NCBI GenBank assembly: GCA_002506745.1
Contig: DAYE01000089.1
Coordinates: 38,618 to 43,942 of the forward strand
Length of the DNA: 5,325 nt
Direction: 5' to 3'
Origin: Euryarchaeota archaeon UBA33
Lineage (GTDB): Archaea > Thermoplasmatota > E2 > DHVEG-1
Below, one piece after another: positions 1-5,325 of the stretch. The position numbers and the translations under genes are program-made. Numbering within the stretch: the first letter of the stretch is position 1; the number at the start of each line of letters is the position of its first letter. Below the pieces are notes generated by a model, which worked only from the letters and a program-made list of their open reading frames with translations, did no database searches and was not told the origin of the DNA.

Positions 1-27
1 CAATTTCTTCTTTAAAAATATATCCTT

Positions 28-39
28 AAAAGATAAAAA
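28..39 (-). terminator. Candidate T-rich terminator after the small ORF
   Basis: About 30 bases past the stop of the small minus-strand ORF, the minus strand reads TTTTTATCTTTT, and another T5 run follows at 14-18. Archaeal RNA polymerase can terminate at such U-rich tracts without a strong hairpin, and I see no convincing stem next to it. The whole area is AT-rich, so the signal could be chance. Confidence 0.35.
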
Positions 40-69
40 TTCAGATCAGAGGAATGTTCTCGTCTTTAG

Positions 70-267
70 CTAATTAGCGGTTGGTGGGGTTGATTTAGGT
101 GGGTATCGAAGTGTTTTATAGATATAGACGTCATTGTGCTCCTCTTCATCTCCAGTTATAAACCTAGATAAAAAATGTAAATGTGTTCCCCATTTTTCCA
201 TTGCTCTGAAATACGAAAAATAAGTTTCATCTTTTTCCTCGTCCAAATTAGCCGAATTTTTCCCCAA
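70..267 (-). CDS. Small hypothetical protein, 65 aa, TTG start
   Basis: I do not recognise this protein. It is 65 residues long, hydrophilic, with an acidic N-terminal part (LDEEKDE), an aromatic and His-containing middle (residues about 16-37), an acidic EEE patch near 42-44 and a proline-rich end. It has no signal peptide, membrane segment, zinc-type cysteine motif or recognisable domain. The TTG start is chosen because GAGGTG lies five bases upstream on the minus strand (273-278), ideal spacing for a Shine-Dalgarno site, and a TATA-like element sits further upstream at a fitting distance. The only later in-frame ATG (codon 23) has no such support. It lies downstream of the peptidase gene on the same strand but behind a terminator and with its own promoter, so it is probably transcribed separately. 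Its short length and lack of known homology leave real doubt that it is expressed. Confidence 0.5.
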   Translation of the reverse strand: MGKNSANLDEEKDETYFSYFRAMEKWGTHLHFLSRFITGDEEEHNDVYIYKTLRYPPKSTPPTAN

Positions 268-272
268 GTATT

Positions 273-278
273 CACCTC
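273..278 (-). promoter_or_regulatory. Ribosome binding site deciding the TTG start
   Basis: The minus strand reads GAGGTG followed by five bases and then TTG. This matches the anti-Shine-Dalgarno end of archaeal 16S rRNA and is the main reason to accept a non-ATG start and to treat the 65-codon frame as a gene. Confidence 0.55.
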
Positions 279-300
279 TTCAAATTATATATAGATGCTT

Positions 301-320
301 ATAATATATAAAATTTTTTA
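301..320 (-). promoter_or_regulatory. Candidate archaeal promoter (BRE/TATA) for the small ORF
   Basis: The minus strand carries an A-rich BRE-like stretch followed by TTTATATAT (304-312). With the usual spacing of about 26 bases, transcription would start near 282, giving a leader of about 15 bases that still includes the GAGGTG site. A second TATA-like stretch at 285-294 would put the start too close to or inside the coding region. The surrounding DNA is very AT-rich, so the match is suggestive only. Confidence 0.4.
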
Positions 321-330
321 AGTCAAAATG

Positions 331-376
331 ATAAAAAAATAAAAAAAAAGGGGGGGAGATGCGCGGTTACGCATCT
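331..376 (-). terminator. Hairpin plus C/T-tract terminator spanning the peptidase stop codon
   Basis: On the minus strand a perfect 7-bp stem AGATGCG/CGCATCT (370-376 with 357-363) encloses a 6-base loop that contains the TAA stop codon. It is followed directly by seven C (350-356), nine T (341-349), one A and seven more T (333-339). This is a clear transcription termination signal for the large peptidase gene. The stem overlaps the last codons, so stop codon and terminator are merged. Many archaeal terminators are T tracts without a hairpin, so the bacterial-looking stem is notable; it may also protect the 3' end of the message. Confidence 0.75.
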
Positions 377-3300
377 ATGGGTACTGGTGCTTGCCACTCA
401 GGACTGTAGACGATGAGACTTGGGTCACCGTAGATACACTGGATGGTCGTGACCTGCATCGATGAGGGACCATACATAGACGTCGGATCATCTGTGGTGT
501 AGTCCCGATAATGGAGCCAAACTTGATGGGAAAACGCAACACCAATCGAAACTCCATTGACCATTGTATCTACGAAGAAATGGTCATCTGCTAAGTCCGC
601 TTCTGGGCATAATCCGGTTCCTGCGTTCCCATAATTACAGACTGCACCATGATCCAGATAGATCATCGGCATGTCACCATCGGCACTTGTACATGACATG
701 TAGAAGGTTGCTTGACTGTGGAGGTTTGGCAGGAGCTTATCAATCCATTTATAGTGGACGATATCGTAGAGTTCTGGGGGCTCAGGGTTGTACCAGATCA
801 TACCGTTGTCTCGAGATGATTTCCAGGCATCATACATATATCCACGCCAGGAATCCCACCAGATCTGATCCGGATAGGTGGAAAGATCTGATTGTCTGTA
901 CTGTGCAGACATACCGCTTCCACCGGTACCATGACCTGAGTAATAAAACACACTAGCACTGTCGTTCATTCGTTGGAGGTAAGCGACCCAGAGACAGTGT
1001 CCATCGAAGGTTCTGAGATGCGAGCTGAACGCATTTTTTACGACTCGACTGGAATAGGCTGCTTCGGTTTTTCCATCGTTGGTCTTCCAGGAGCCGCCAT
1101 CCGGGAAGTTCATCATCTGGCTGGTAGTAGTGTCACGACCAGGGTTCGCGTATATCAGCGCAGAATACAGAATGTTTCGAATCACCACGTCATTCGTGTA
1201 CGCAGGAGTATCTCCGGGGATATCACCGGCATAGGAGTTGTTCCCCATAAGCGCGGAGTGTAACTCAAGGGTGATATCATCGCGTGGAGCAACTGTGACA
1301 TATCCTTCTTGTTGGCCGGCTTTGTCAAGTCCTAAGCTTTTGACGTAGTCATAGAGTTTTCCGACCATCTCATCGTTCCAGTATCGTTTTGCATCAAGAC
1401 CATACGGTGGAACAGTAACATTTGCACCAAGGAAGTATTTAATGAGGTTGAGATAGACATTGAGTTTATTCTGTTCAACAGGTGCTGCTGCTTGGGGCAA
1501 ATGTCCTGTGGATCGAGATCCGTGGTAGAAGTCTCCGTCCCATCGTTGCCAGGTATGGATTCGTTGTGCAACCGCAGCTGGATCACCATTTGGTGCGTCT
1601 TCAACACGGATGATCGGTGAGCCATGGTATGCCGCAAGATTCGCTGCAGGCGCAAAGAACCCTTCTCCGGTCTTTAGAGAGGTGACCGTGATATAATTTT
1701 CAGAGTCGGGGTAGCTCTTGATCTCATCAACGATTTCTTGCATGGTTTTCAGATCCTTTTGAATCGTTGGAAGTCCACTGACAGCAGAGCCAATTCCATT
1801 GCGTTCTACAAAGATAACCTTTGATACTCCCAGGGTAGTGAATGCACTAGCGGTAGCTGCTGGGATGCTGTTTTTCGTAACGTAGAGTAACGGGAAATGG
1901 TTTAAAGAGGCGATAACCGCTGCGTTCGCTGCTGAGATTGTTGCATCAGCTCTGTCTGGGTTCACTGTTCTGACATCAACATTAAGAGAGTATTTCACAT
2001 CTGATCCATTTGCATCACGTGGTACCACAATAGCAGTCCAGGTACCCGTCTCAGGATGAAGGACTTCTGCGGAATATTCTGTGTGCGGTGCAGGGTGCCA
2101 GCATCTCCACGGGTTGTAGGTAGGGTTTTCTAACCCGTTCCAGACATGGATCGGGTTTACGGGTCCATTCCACGCAGGCATCGTCGGTGCTCTGAGATGT
2201 CCTTGAGGATCGACCAGGAATACTAAAAGATCAGATGCTGTTGTCGTTGTGAGTTTTGCGTTGATTACTGAATCTTCCCCTGTCACTTTAAACCGATAGC
2301 GGTCACCGGCGTATTGCGTTATCTTTATGGTCCAAAGAGAACTGTTTATATCGGCTTCAGCGTCCCAGATACCCATCCGGGTGACGGGATAATAATTATC
2401 AGTTTTTGGACCTTCTGCATCATAGGGGCTAGGCCACCAGTCTTGTGCCATGGTCATAAAGAATGGAAGAATTGCACCAATATTCGGTTGTGCTCCACCA
2501 GTTCCGAACATGCTTACGTTAATTGCGCACCATTTCGGTCCAATGAACAGAGGATATACAAGAGCTCCTCCAACCCTTTTCATATCTGTATTTGTAATAC
2601 CATCGGTAACCTTTGTTTGTCGTTTCAAGGTCGCTGTTTTCTTCACAACGGTTTTTACGGTATCCACAAACCCGCTTCCATCCACGGCGACGACCGCAGT
2701 CTGAGAAGATGTCCAGCCTTTTGTTGCGATATCAGCGGCTGCTTGTATTGGATCTGCAGAGAGTGTGTATTGCTCTGGTGTCTTGGCAAATAATGCAAGA
2801 TACGCGTTCCAATCGTCAATAAGATATTGTGTCGTGTCATCAACGGTTCCAAAGGAGGTCGGATCATCATAATAGGCTGTTGGTGTTGAATCCCCGGTGT
2901 AGATGATTGGTGCGAGATAACGTTGTCCACCATCAAGGTAGTTACAAGCGGGGATAGCAGCAAGATACCCGAAATCGTCTTTGGTGCTATCCGGATCATT
3001 TATTATCTTGTATGTCTGGGCAATAGGGGTGATATCCGGCTGTGGGATTGGCCCTGGCGGGGCTACTCCACTGGTTTCAAGCTTTAATGTCAGGTTGTAG
3101 GCACCGGAACCATATGAGTAAAAGCTCCAGGCAGTTGGGTTCGGAACATCCACCCATCCAGGGAAGATATCGACACGAATGCTCCATTGACCGGTGGCAT
3201 CAGCAGGGTAATTGAAAGTATCATCATAGTATTGATTCCCTTCATAGATGAGTGTTCCACTTGGGTTATAGAGCTGCAGGTCAAAATCAGTAAGATAGGA

Positions 3301-4092
3301 GAGATCCTTCATTTTTAATGACACACTGATTCCTTGTCCGGTAGAGGCCTGGATCTTGTACCAATCGTACGGATCGTTCATATCGACGAATCCAAAGTAT
3401 GTCCCGGGTGTCAGAAGTAATGCGGACGTGCGGATATTTGGAGCATCTGCTCCACTGTTTGCATCATTCTGATTGCTGAAACTTACCGTAAAGGTATATT
3501 TCCCAGTTCCTGTTCCACTGACGTATCTGATATTAAAGTACCATTTTCCCGTGTAGGTGGCTGTGTAGGTGATGGTTTCTGGGGTGCTTCCCGTGTTGTT
3601 TGAGGAGGCCACCATGACACTGGCAGCGGTCCATAATGAGGTATCTACGTTAAAACCTGAGGGTGGTGTTACGGTGAAAACAATCTGTTGGCCTTGACAA
3701 ACCGAGAAGAAATACCAATCGTTTGTATCGGTTGAAGAGATTTTCCCTGATCTCCCACGACCGGGTGTTTCATCGACAAGTTCTCCAGGGTATAATGCTA
3801 AGGCTCTAGGAAGGTCCAACCCAGCATCTTTTTTATAACCTGCGTCATCGTTATCCGAAGCGTTCATTGATGCAGGGTTTGGGTCTATCAGATAATAACT
3901 TCTATCTAAAATAAAAGGTCCTTCGCTGCCTTCAGTGTAATAATTTTTATATGGATCATTATTGGTTATTGGGTTGCTTTGTGGGTTCTTAGCGAGACTA
4001 TTTACAGGAACAAGTATTGCGGTTCCGATAAATAATAGCGCTATGACAACTGCCTCTACTATTGATTTTTTAGAATCTCGTTTATTACTCAT
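367..4092 (-). CDS. Large secreted C25 (gingipain-like) cysteine peptidase with PPC and CWB2-like regions
   Basis: A 1241-residue exported protein. Residues 1-34 form a signal peptide: a Lys/Arg-rich start, a hydrophobic core at about 11-30 and a likely cleavage after SLA. Residues about 87-206 and 213-341 look like two PPC (pre-peptidase C-terminal) beta domains, with the hallmark NDWYFFSV, DFDLQLYNPSG and G.W..RV segments. Residues about 440-480 and 716-835 resemble halves of cell-wall-binding repeat 2, separated by a beta-rich region (about 572-707). The C-terminal part (about 930-1233) is a clan CD, gingipain-type catalytic domain. It begins with APRDD, has LYSALIYAN, then YYSGHG with the predicted catalytic His1054 and FYMSC with predicted nucleophile Cys1134, each after a hydrophobic strand, and ends with the family-like GDPSLIVY. 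The role inferred is extracellular protein degradation or surface-protein processing; substrate specificity cannot be read. There is no C-terminal membrane anchor or sorting tail. At least nine N-glycosylation sequons (N-x-S/T) are present. ATG 4092 is supported by GGGGG five bases upstream. The gene is apparently monocistronic, with its own promoter and terminator. Export and the protease family are well supported; activity is not proven. Confidence 0.9.
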   Translation of the reverse strand: MSNKRDSKKSIVEAVVIALLFIGTAILVPVNSLAKNPQSNPITNNDPYKNYYTEGSEGPFILDRSYYLIDPNPASMNASDNDDAGYKKDAGLDLPRALALYPGELVDETPGRGRSGKISSTDTNDWYFFSVCQGQQIVFTVTPPSGFNVDTSLWTAASVMVASSNNTGSTPETITYTATYTGKWYFNIRYVSGTGTGKYTFTVSFSNQNDANSGADAPNIRTSALLLTPGTYFGFVDMNDPYDWYKIQASTGQGISVSLKMKDLSYLTDFDLQLYNPSGTLIYEGNQYYDDTFNYPADATGQWSIRVDIFPGWVDVPNPTAWSFYSYGSGAYNLTLKLETSGVAPPGPIPQPDITPIAQTYKIINDPDSTKDDFGYLAAIPACNYLDGGQRYLAPIIYTGDSTPTAYYDDPTSFGTVDDTTQYLIDDWNAYLALFAKTPEQYTLSADPIQAAADIATKGWTSSQTAVVAVDGSGFVDTVKTVVKKTATLKRQTKVTDGITNTDMKRVGGALVYPLFIGPKWCAINVSMFGTGGAQPNIGAILPFFMTMAQDWWPSPYDAEGPKTDNYYPVTRMGIWDAEADINSSLWTIKITQYAGDRYRFKVTGEDSVINAKLTTTTASDLLVFLVDPQGHLRAPTMPAWNGPVNPIHVWNGLENPTYNPWRCWHPAPHTEYSAEVLHPETGTWTAIVVPRDANGSDVKYSLNVDVRTVNPDRADATISAANAAVIASLNHFPLLYVTKNSIPAATASAFTTLGVSKVIFVERNGIGSAVSGLPTIQKDLKTMQEIVDEIKSYPDSENYITVTSLKTGEGFFAPAANLAAYHGSPIIRVEDAPNGDPAAVAQRIHTWQRWDGDFYHGSRSTGHLPQAAAPVEQNKLNVYLNLIKYFLGANVTVPPYGLDAKRYWNDEMVGKLYDYVKSLGLDKAGQQEGYVTVAPRDDITLELHSALMGNNSYAGDIPGDTPAYTNDVVIRNILYSALIYANPGRDTTTSQMMNFPDGGSWKTNDGKTEAAYSSRVVKNAFSSHLRTFDGHCLWVAYLQRMNDSASVFYYSGHGTGGSGMSAQYRQSDLSTYPDQIWWDSWRGYMYDAWKSSRDNGMIWYNPEPPELYDIVHYKWIDKLLPNLHSQATFYMSCTSADGDMPMIYLDHGAVCNYGNAGTGLCPEADLADDHFFVDTMVNGVSIGVAFSHQVWLHYRDYTTDDPTSMYGPSSMQVTTIQCIYGDPSLIVYSPEWQAPVPIDA

Positions 4093-4097
4093 ATTTG

Positions 4098-4105
4098 CCC
4101 CCTTT
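4098..4105 (-). promoter_or_regulatory. Ribosome binding site of the peptidase gene
   Basis: The minus strand reads AAAGGGGG followed by five bases and the ATG at 4092. The purine run is an acceptable Shine-Dalgarno site at good spacing. It fixes the start directly upstream of a textbook signal peptide. Confidence 0.6.
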
Positions 4106-4130
4106 GAATGTAATGATTATATGGTTGGCC

Positions 4131-4148
4131 ATTATATATATGTTTCGA
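4131..4148 (-). promoter_or_regulatory. Archaeal promoter (BRE/TATA) of the peptidase gene
   Basis: The minus strand reads CGAAAC and then ATATATATAAT, a BRE-like element joined to a TATA box. Counting about 25 bases on, transcription should start near 4110-4112. That leaves a leader of roughly 20 bases that includes the ribosome binding site. The positions fit each other well, although the motif was judged by eye. Confidence 0.6.
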
Positions 4149-4261
4149 TTATAGTAATAGAAATATTCGTTATAACTATGAGTTTCATCCAATCTGAATC
4201 ATTTTTAAACTATATCGAGATGAAAAACGTTCAGAGAGGTAAAAAGGGATGAGTTTTTTTG
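4149..4261. other. Central part of the divergent intergenic region
   Basis: These bases separate the two divergent promoters (the full gap between start codons is 209 bases). The stretch is AT-rich and holds no open frame with gene character. A GTTATAAC palindrome lies near 4170-4177, and a run of eight T with one G (4254-4263) lies just before the DUF1614 promoter. No strong inverted repeat that would mark an operator was found. Sites for a shared regulator could lie here, but none is evident. Confidence 0.4.
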
Positions 4262-4263
4262 TT

Positions 4264-4280
4264 TAATTAACTTTATAAAG
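4264..4280 (+). promoter_or_regulatory. Archaeal promoter of the DUF1614 gene, probably leaderless
   Basis: TTTATAAAG (4272-4280) follows an A/T-rich BRE-like AATTAA. The centre of the TATA box lies 26-27 bases from the A of the ATG at 4302, the normal distance from TATA to the transcription start. The message would therefore begin at or next to the start codon. The absence of any Shine-Dalgarno match (the preceding bases are CTAAAACCCG) agrees with leaderless translation. Confidence 0.6.
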
Positions 4281-4301
4281 AATCCTTTTATCTAAAACCC
4301 G

Positions 4302-5015
4302 ATGACCGACATAGTGATTTTGCTGACATCGTTTTTCAACCAATTCATTGGCTATCTTTTCGCTATTCTCCTGCCTGTGCTCATATTGTATTTTGTCTAT
4401 CTTATTGTGACAAAAGCATTCAATGATGTGGGTTTTTCCTCCCTCGAAGCGATTATCATTGTAGTTGTATCATATTTACTCGGGTCAGGGATCATCGACG
4501 ACTCTATCGGGATCAGTTTTTCAAATATCCCCTTGTTTACGTATCACACGAATTGGATAGTTGGAATCAATGTTGGTGGTGCAGTTATCCCTATTCTACT
4601 GAGTCTCTACCTTTTATTGAAAAATAGGTTGAAACCAATGATGGTCCTCCTTGGTATTGGGATTGTGGCTGTCGTGAGTTTTTTTGTCACATATCCTGAT
4701 CCTGAGAAAGGGATTGTCTCAACGTTTCCATTTTGGATTCTGCCTATCGTTGTTGCGAGTTTTTTCTCTATCGTCGTAAGCTGGAGAGAAAAAAATAAGG
4801 CTGCTCCTTTCGCCTACACGATAGGTACGCTTGGGGTGCTCATCGGAGCTGATGGTTTTCATATGATGAGTTTATTACAGCACGAGACGCAAACCATGCG
4901 AATCGCGGTGATCGGCGGAGCCAGTGTGTTTGATATGGTTTTTATCACAGGCATCCTAGCGGTATTCCTGGATGGCCTGTTGATCATTCAGAAGAAGCGG
5001 AATAAAGATGCATGA
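4302..5015 (+). CDS. DUF1614-type polytopic membrane protein
   Basis: A 237-residue integral membrane protein with about seven hydrophobic segments: near 12-37, 46-64, 85-106, 112-130, 142-160, 168-190 and 201-229. It matches my recollection of the DUF1614 family in three conserved blocks: GINVGGAVIPILLSLYLL (88-105), PFAYTIGTLGVLIGADGFH (169-187) and IGGASVFDMVFITGILAV (204-221). Asp184, His187 and Asp211 are polar residues in or at the edge of membrane segments and are candidate functional positions. The family is found in archaea and bacteria and has no established function; a transporter or membrane enzyme role is conceivable but unsupported. The start at 4302 fits a TATA box 26-27 bases upstream, giving a leaderless message. 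It is transcribed away from the peptidase gene and converges with the small membrane-protein gene 33 bases downstream, so it appears monocistronic. Length is normal and nothing suggests damage. Confidence 0.85.
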   Translation: MTDIVILLTSFFNQFIGYLFAILLPVLILYFVYLIVTKAFNDVGFSSLEAIIIVVVSYLLGSGIIDDSIGISFSNIPLFTYHTNWIVGINVGGAVIPILLSLYLLLKNRLKPMMVLLGIGIVAVVSFFVTYPDPEKGIVSTFPFWILPIVVASFFSIVVSWREKNKAAPFAYTIGTLGVLIGADGFHMMSLLQHETQTMRIAVIGGASVFDMVFITGILAVFLDGLLIIQKKRNKDA

Positions 5016-5044
5016 AGCTTTTCTCTAGTACAGATGTGCCGCAA

Positions 5045-5060
5045 TTTGTTATTCTTTTTT
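5045..5060 (+). terminator. Candidate T-rich terminator of the DUF1614 gene
   Basis: After the stop codon the plus strand has a T-rich stretch ending in six T (5055-5060). It lies within the last codons of the convergent gene. Archaeal termination at such U tracts is plausible, and a signal is needed here because the next gene faces the other way. No stable hairpin precedes it. Confidence 0.3.
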
Positions 5061-5294
5061 GTCGTCCTCATGATGATGGTGAGTTTTAGGATCGTATTTC
5101 ATGCCCCAGGGGACCCACATGGCCGCCACAAGACCCCCGGCGATCAACAAGGTAACGATGAAAATCGCAAGGTTTTGATAGATATCAAATGGTTCAGCAT
5201 AAGCCCAGAACCAAGAGATCAAAAAGAGAATGACACAGAGCCCGACGACCATCGAGACCCAAAACCGCCATCGGAATCCTTTTTGTTTCCACAT
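5049..5294 (-). CDS. Small two-helix membrane protein with His-rich tail; N terminus uncertain
   Basis: At least 81 residues. A basic, aromatic N-terminus (KQKGFRWRFW) leads into a first membrane helix at about 11-31. A short AEPFDIYQN loop and a second helix at about 41-63 follow, and then a charged tail with four consecutive His and an acidic/lysine end (HHHHEDDKKE). The positive-inside pattern suggests both ends are cytoplasmic. I do not recognise a named family; it resembles small hypothetical archaeal membrane proteins with an IYQN loop. The tail could bind a metal, but that is inference. The ATG at 5294 has no Shine-Dalgarno site and no TATA element in the available upstream DNA. The same frame stays open to the window edge, reading YKKQTSDEKE before this Met. 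The true start may thus lie beyond 5325 and the gene here may be partial. It converges with the DUF1614 gene, 33 bases apart. Confidence 0.7.
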   Translation of the reverse strand: MWKQKGFRWRFWVSMVVGLCVILFLISWFWAYAEPFDIYQNLAIFIVTLLIAGGLVAAMWVPWGMKYDPKTHHHHEDDKKE

Positions 5295-5325
5295 TTCTTT
5301 TTCATCAGAGGTTTGTTTTTTGTAT

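Noticed and set aside
54..77. Seven-codon plus-strand frame after AGAGGA
   Set aside because: Only seven codons and overlapping the stop of the opposite ORF; no other support.
69..78. Palindrome GCTAATTAGC at the stop of the small ORF
   Set aside because: A ten-base palindrome in AT-rich DNA occurs readily by chance, and no second copy was seen.
564..956. Plus-strand open frame of 130 codons opposite the peptidase gene
   Set aside because: It is antisense to the catalytic domain, its product is rich in Arg/His/Cys with no fold signature, and there is no promoter or ribosome binding site. It is a shadow frame.
973..1263. Plus-strand open frame of 96 codons
   Set aside because: Antisense to the peptidase gene, with no recognisable protein character and no start signals.
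2314..2822. Three overlapping plus-strand frames (159, 84 and 69 codons)
   Set aside because: Mutually overlapping and antisense to a well supported gene. Their Cys/His/Ile-rich products are typical of shadow translation.
2655..2999. Minus-strand 114-codon frame inside the peptidase gene
   Set aside because: Same strand but another frame of the peptidase gene, which is uninterrupted there; a frameshift need not be invoked.
4121..4132. ATGG-TTGG-CCAT inverted repeat between the TATA box and start of the peptidase gene
   Set aside because: Only a 4-bp stem; too short to call an operator.
3962..4252. Plus-strand 96-codon frame crossing the peptidase start and the intergenic region
   Set aside because: It overlaps the signal-peptide codons and the peptidase promoter. 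Its hydrophobic start is only the reverse complement of the signal-peptide region.
4249..4266. Five-codon frame ATG...TAA preceded by AAAAAGGG
   Set aside because: Too short for a supported gene and sits just before the DUF1614 TATA box; most likely chance.
1..5325. CRISPR array, tRNA, insertion sequence or attachment site
   Set aside because: No spaced direct repeats, cloverleaf-like sequence, transposase motif or terminal inverted repeats could be found by reading both strands.

Overview
The window looks archaeal, most likely from a euryarchaeal (Thermoplasmata-type) lineage of sediment or anoxic water. The basis is the AT-rich intergenic DNA with archaeal BRE/TATA promoter elements about 25 bases from the inferred transcription starts, one gene that appears to be leaderless, U-rich termination signals, a DUF1614-type membrane protein, and a very large secreted gingipain-like (clan CD, C25-type) cysteine peptidase. 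Secreted C25/C11-type peptidases have been reported for uncultured protein-degrading archaea of marine sediments (Marine Benthic Group D). That is a parallel and not an identification; no RNA or marker gene here fixes the taxon.

Layout: (1) 1-366 holds a small hypothetical gene (70-267, minus, TTG start) with a clear ribosome binding site and its own TATA element. (2) 367-4092, minus, is one uninterrupted 1241-residue gene filling 70% of the window. It encodes a secretory signal, two PPC-type beta domains, regions resembling cell-wall-binding repeat 2 (CWB2) interrupted by another beta-rich domain, and a C-terminal caspase/gingipain-fold catalytic domain with a GHG histidine and an SC cysteine. 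A hairpin spanning its stop codon, followed by C and T tracts, forms a strong terminator candidate. (3) 4093-4301 is a divergent promoter region: the peptidase promoter has a short leader with a ribosome binding site, and the opposite promoter is leaderless. (4) 4302-5015, plus, encodes a DUF1614-type polytopic membrane protein. (5) 5049-5294, minus, convergent with it, encodes a two-helix membrane protein with a histidine-rich tail. Its frame stays open to the window edge, so its true start may lie outside.

The genes show no obvious common pathway. The peptidase appears to be a monocistronic secreted enzyme, probably for extracellular protein breakdown or surface processing. The two membrane proteins look like ordinary uncharacterised archaeal genes. 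There is no CRISPR array, tRNA, rRNA, transposase or clear mobile element. The remaining open frames inside 367-4092 are shadows of the peptidase gene. The notable object is the peptidase itself, with an unusual domain order and an aromatic-rich insertion between its two catalytic residues.
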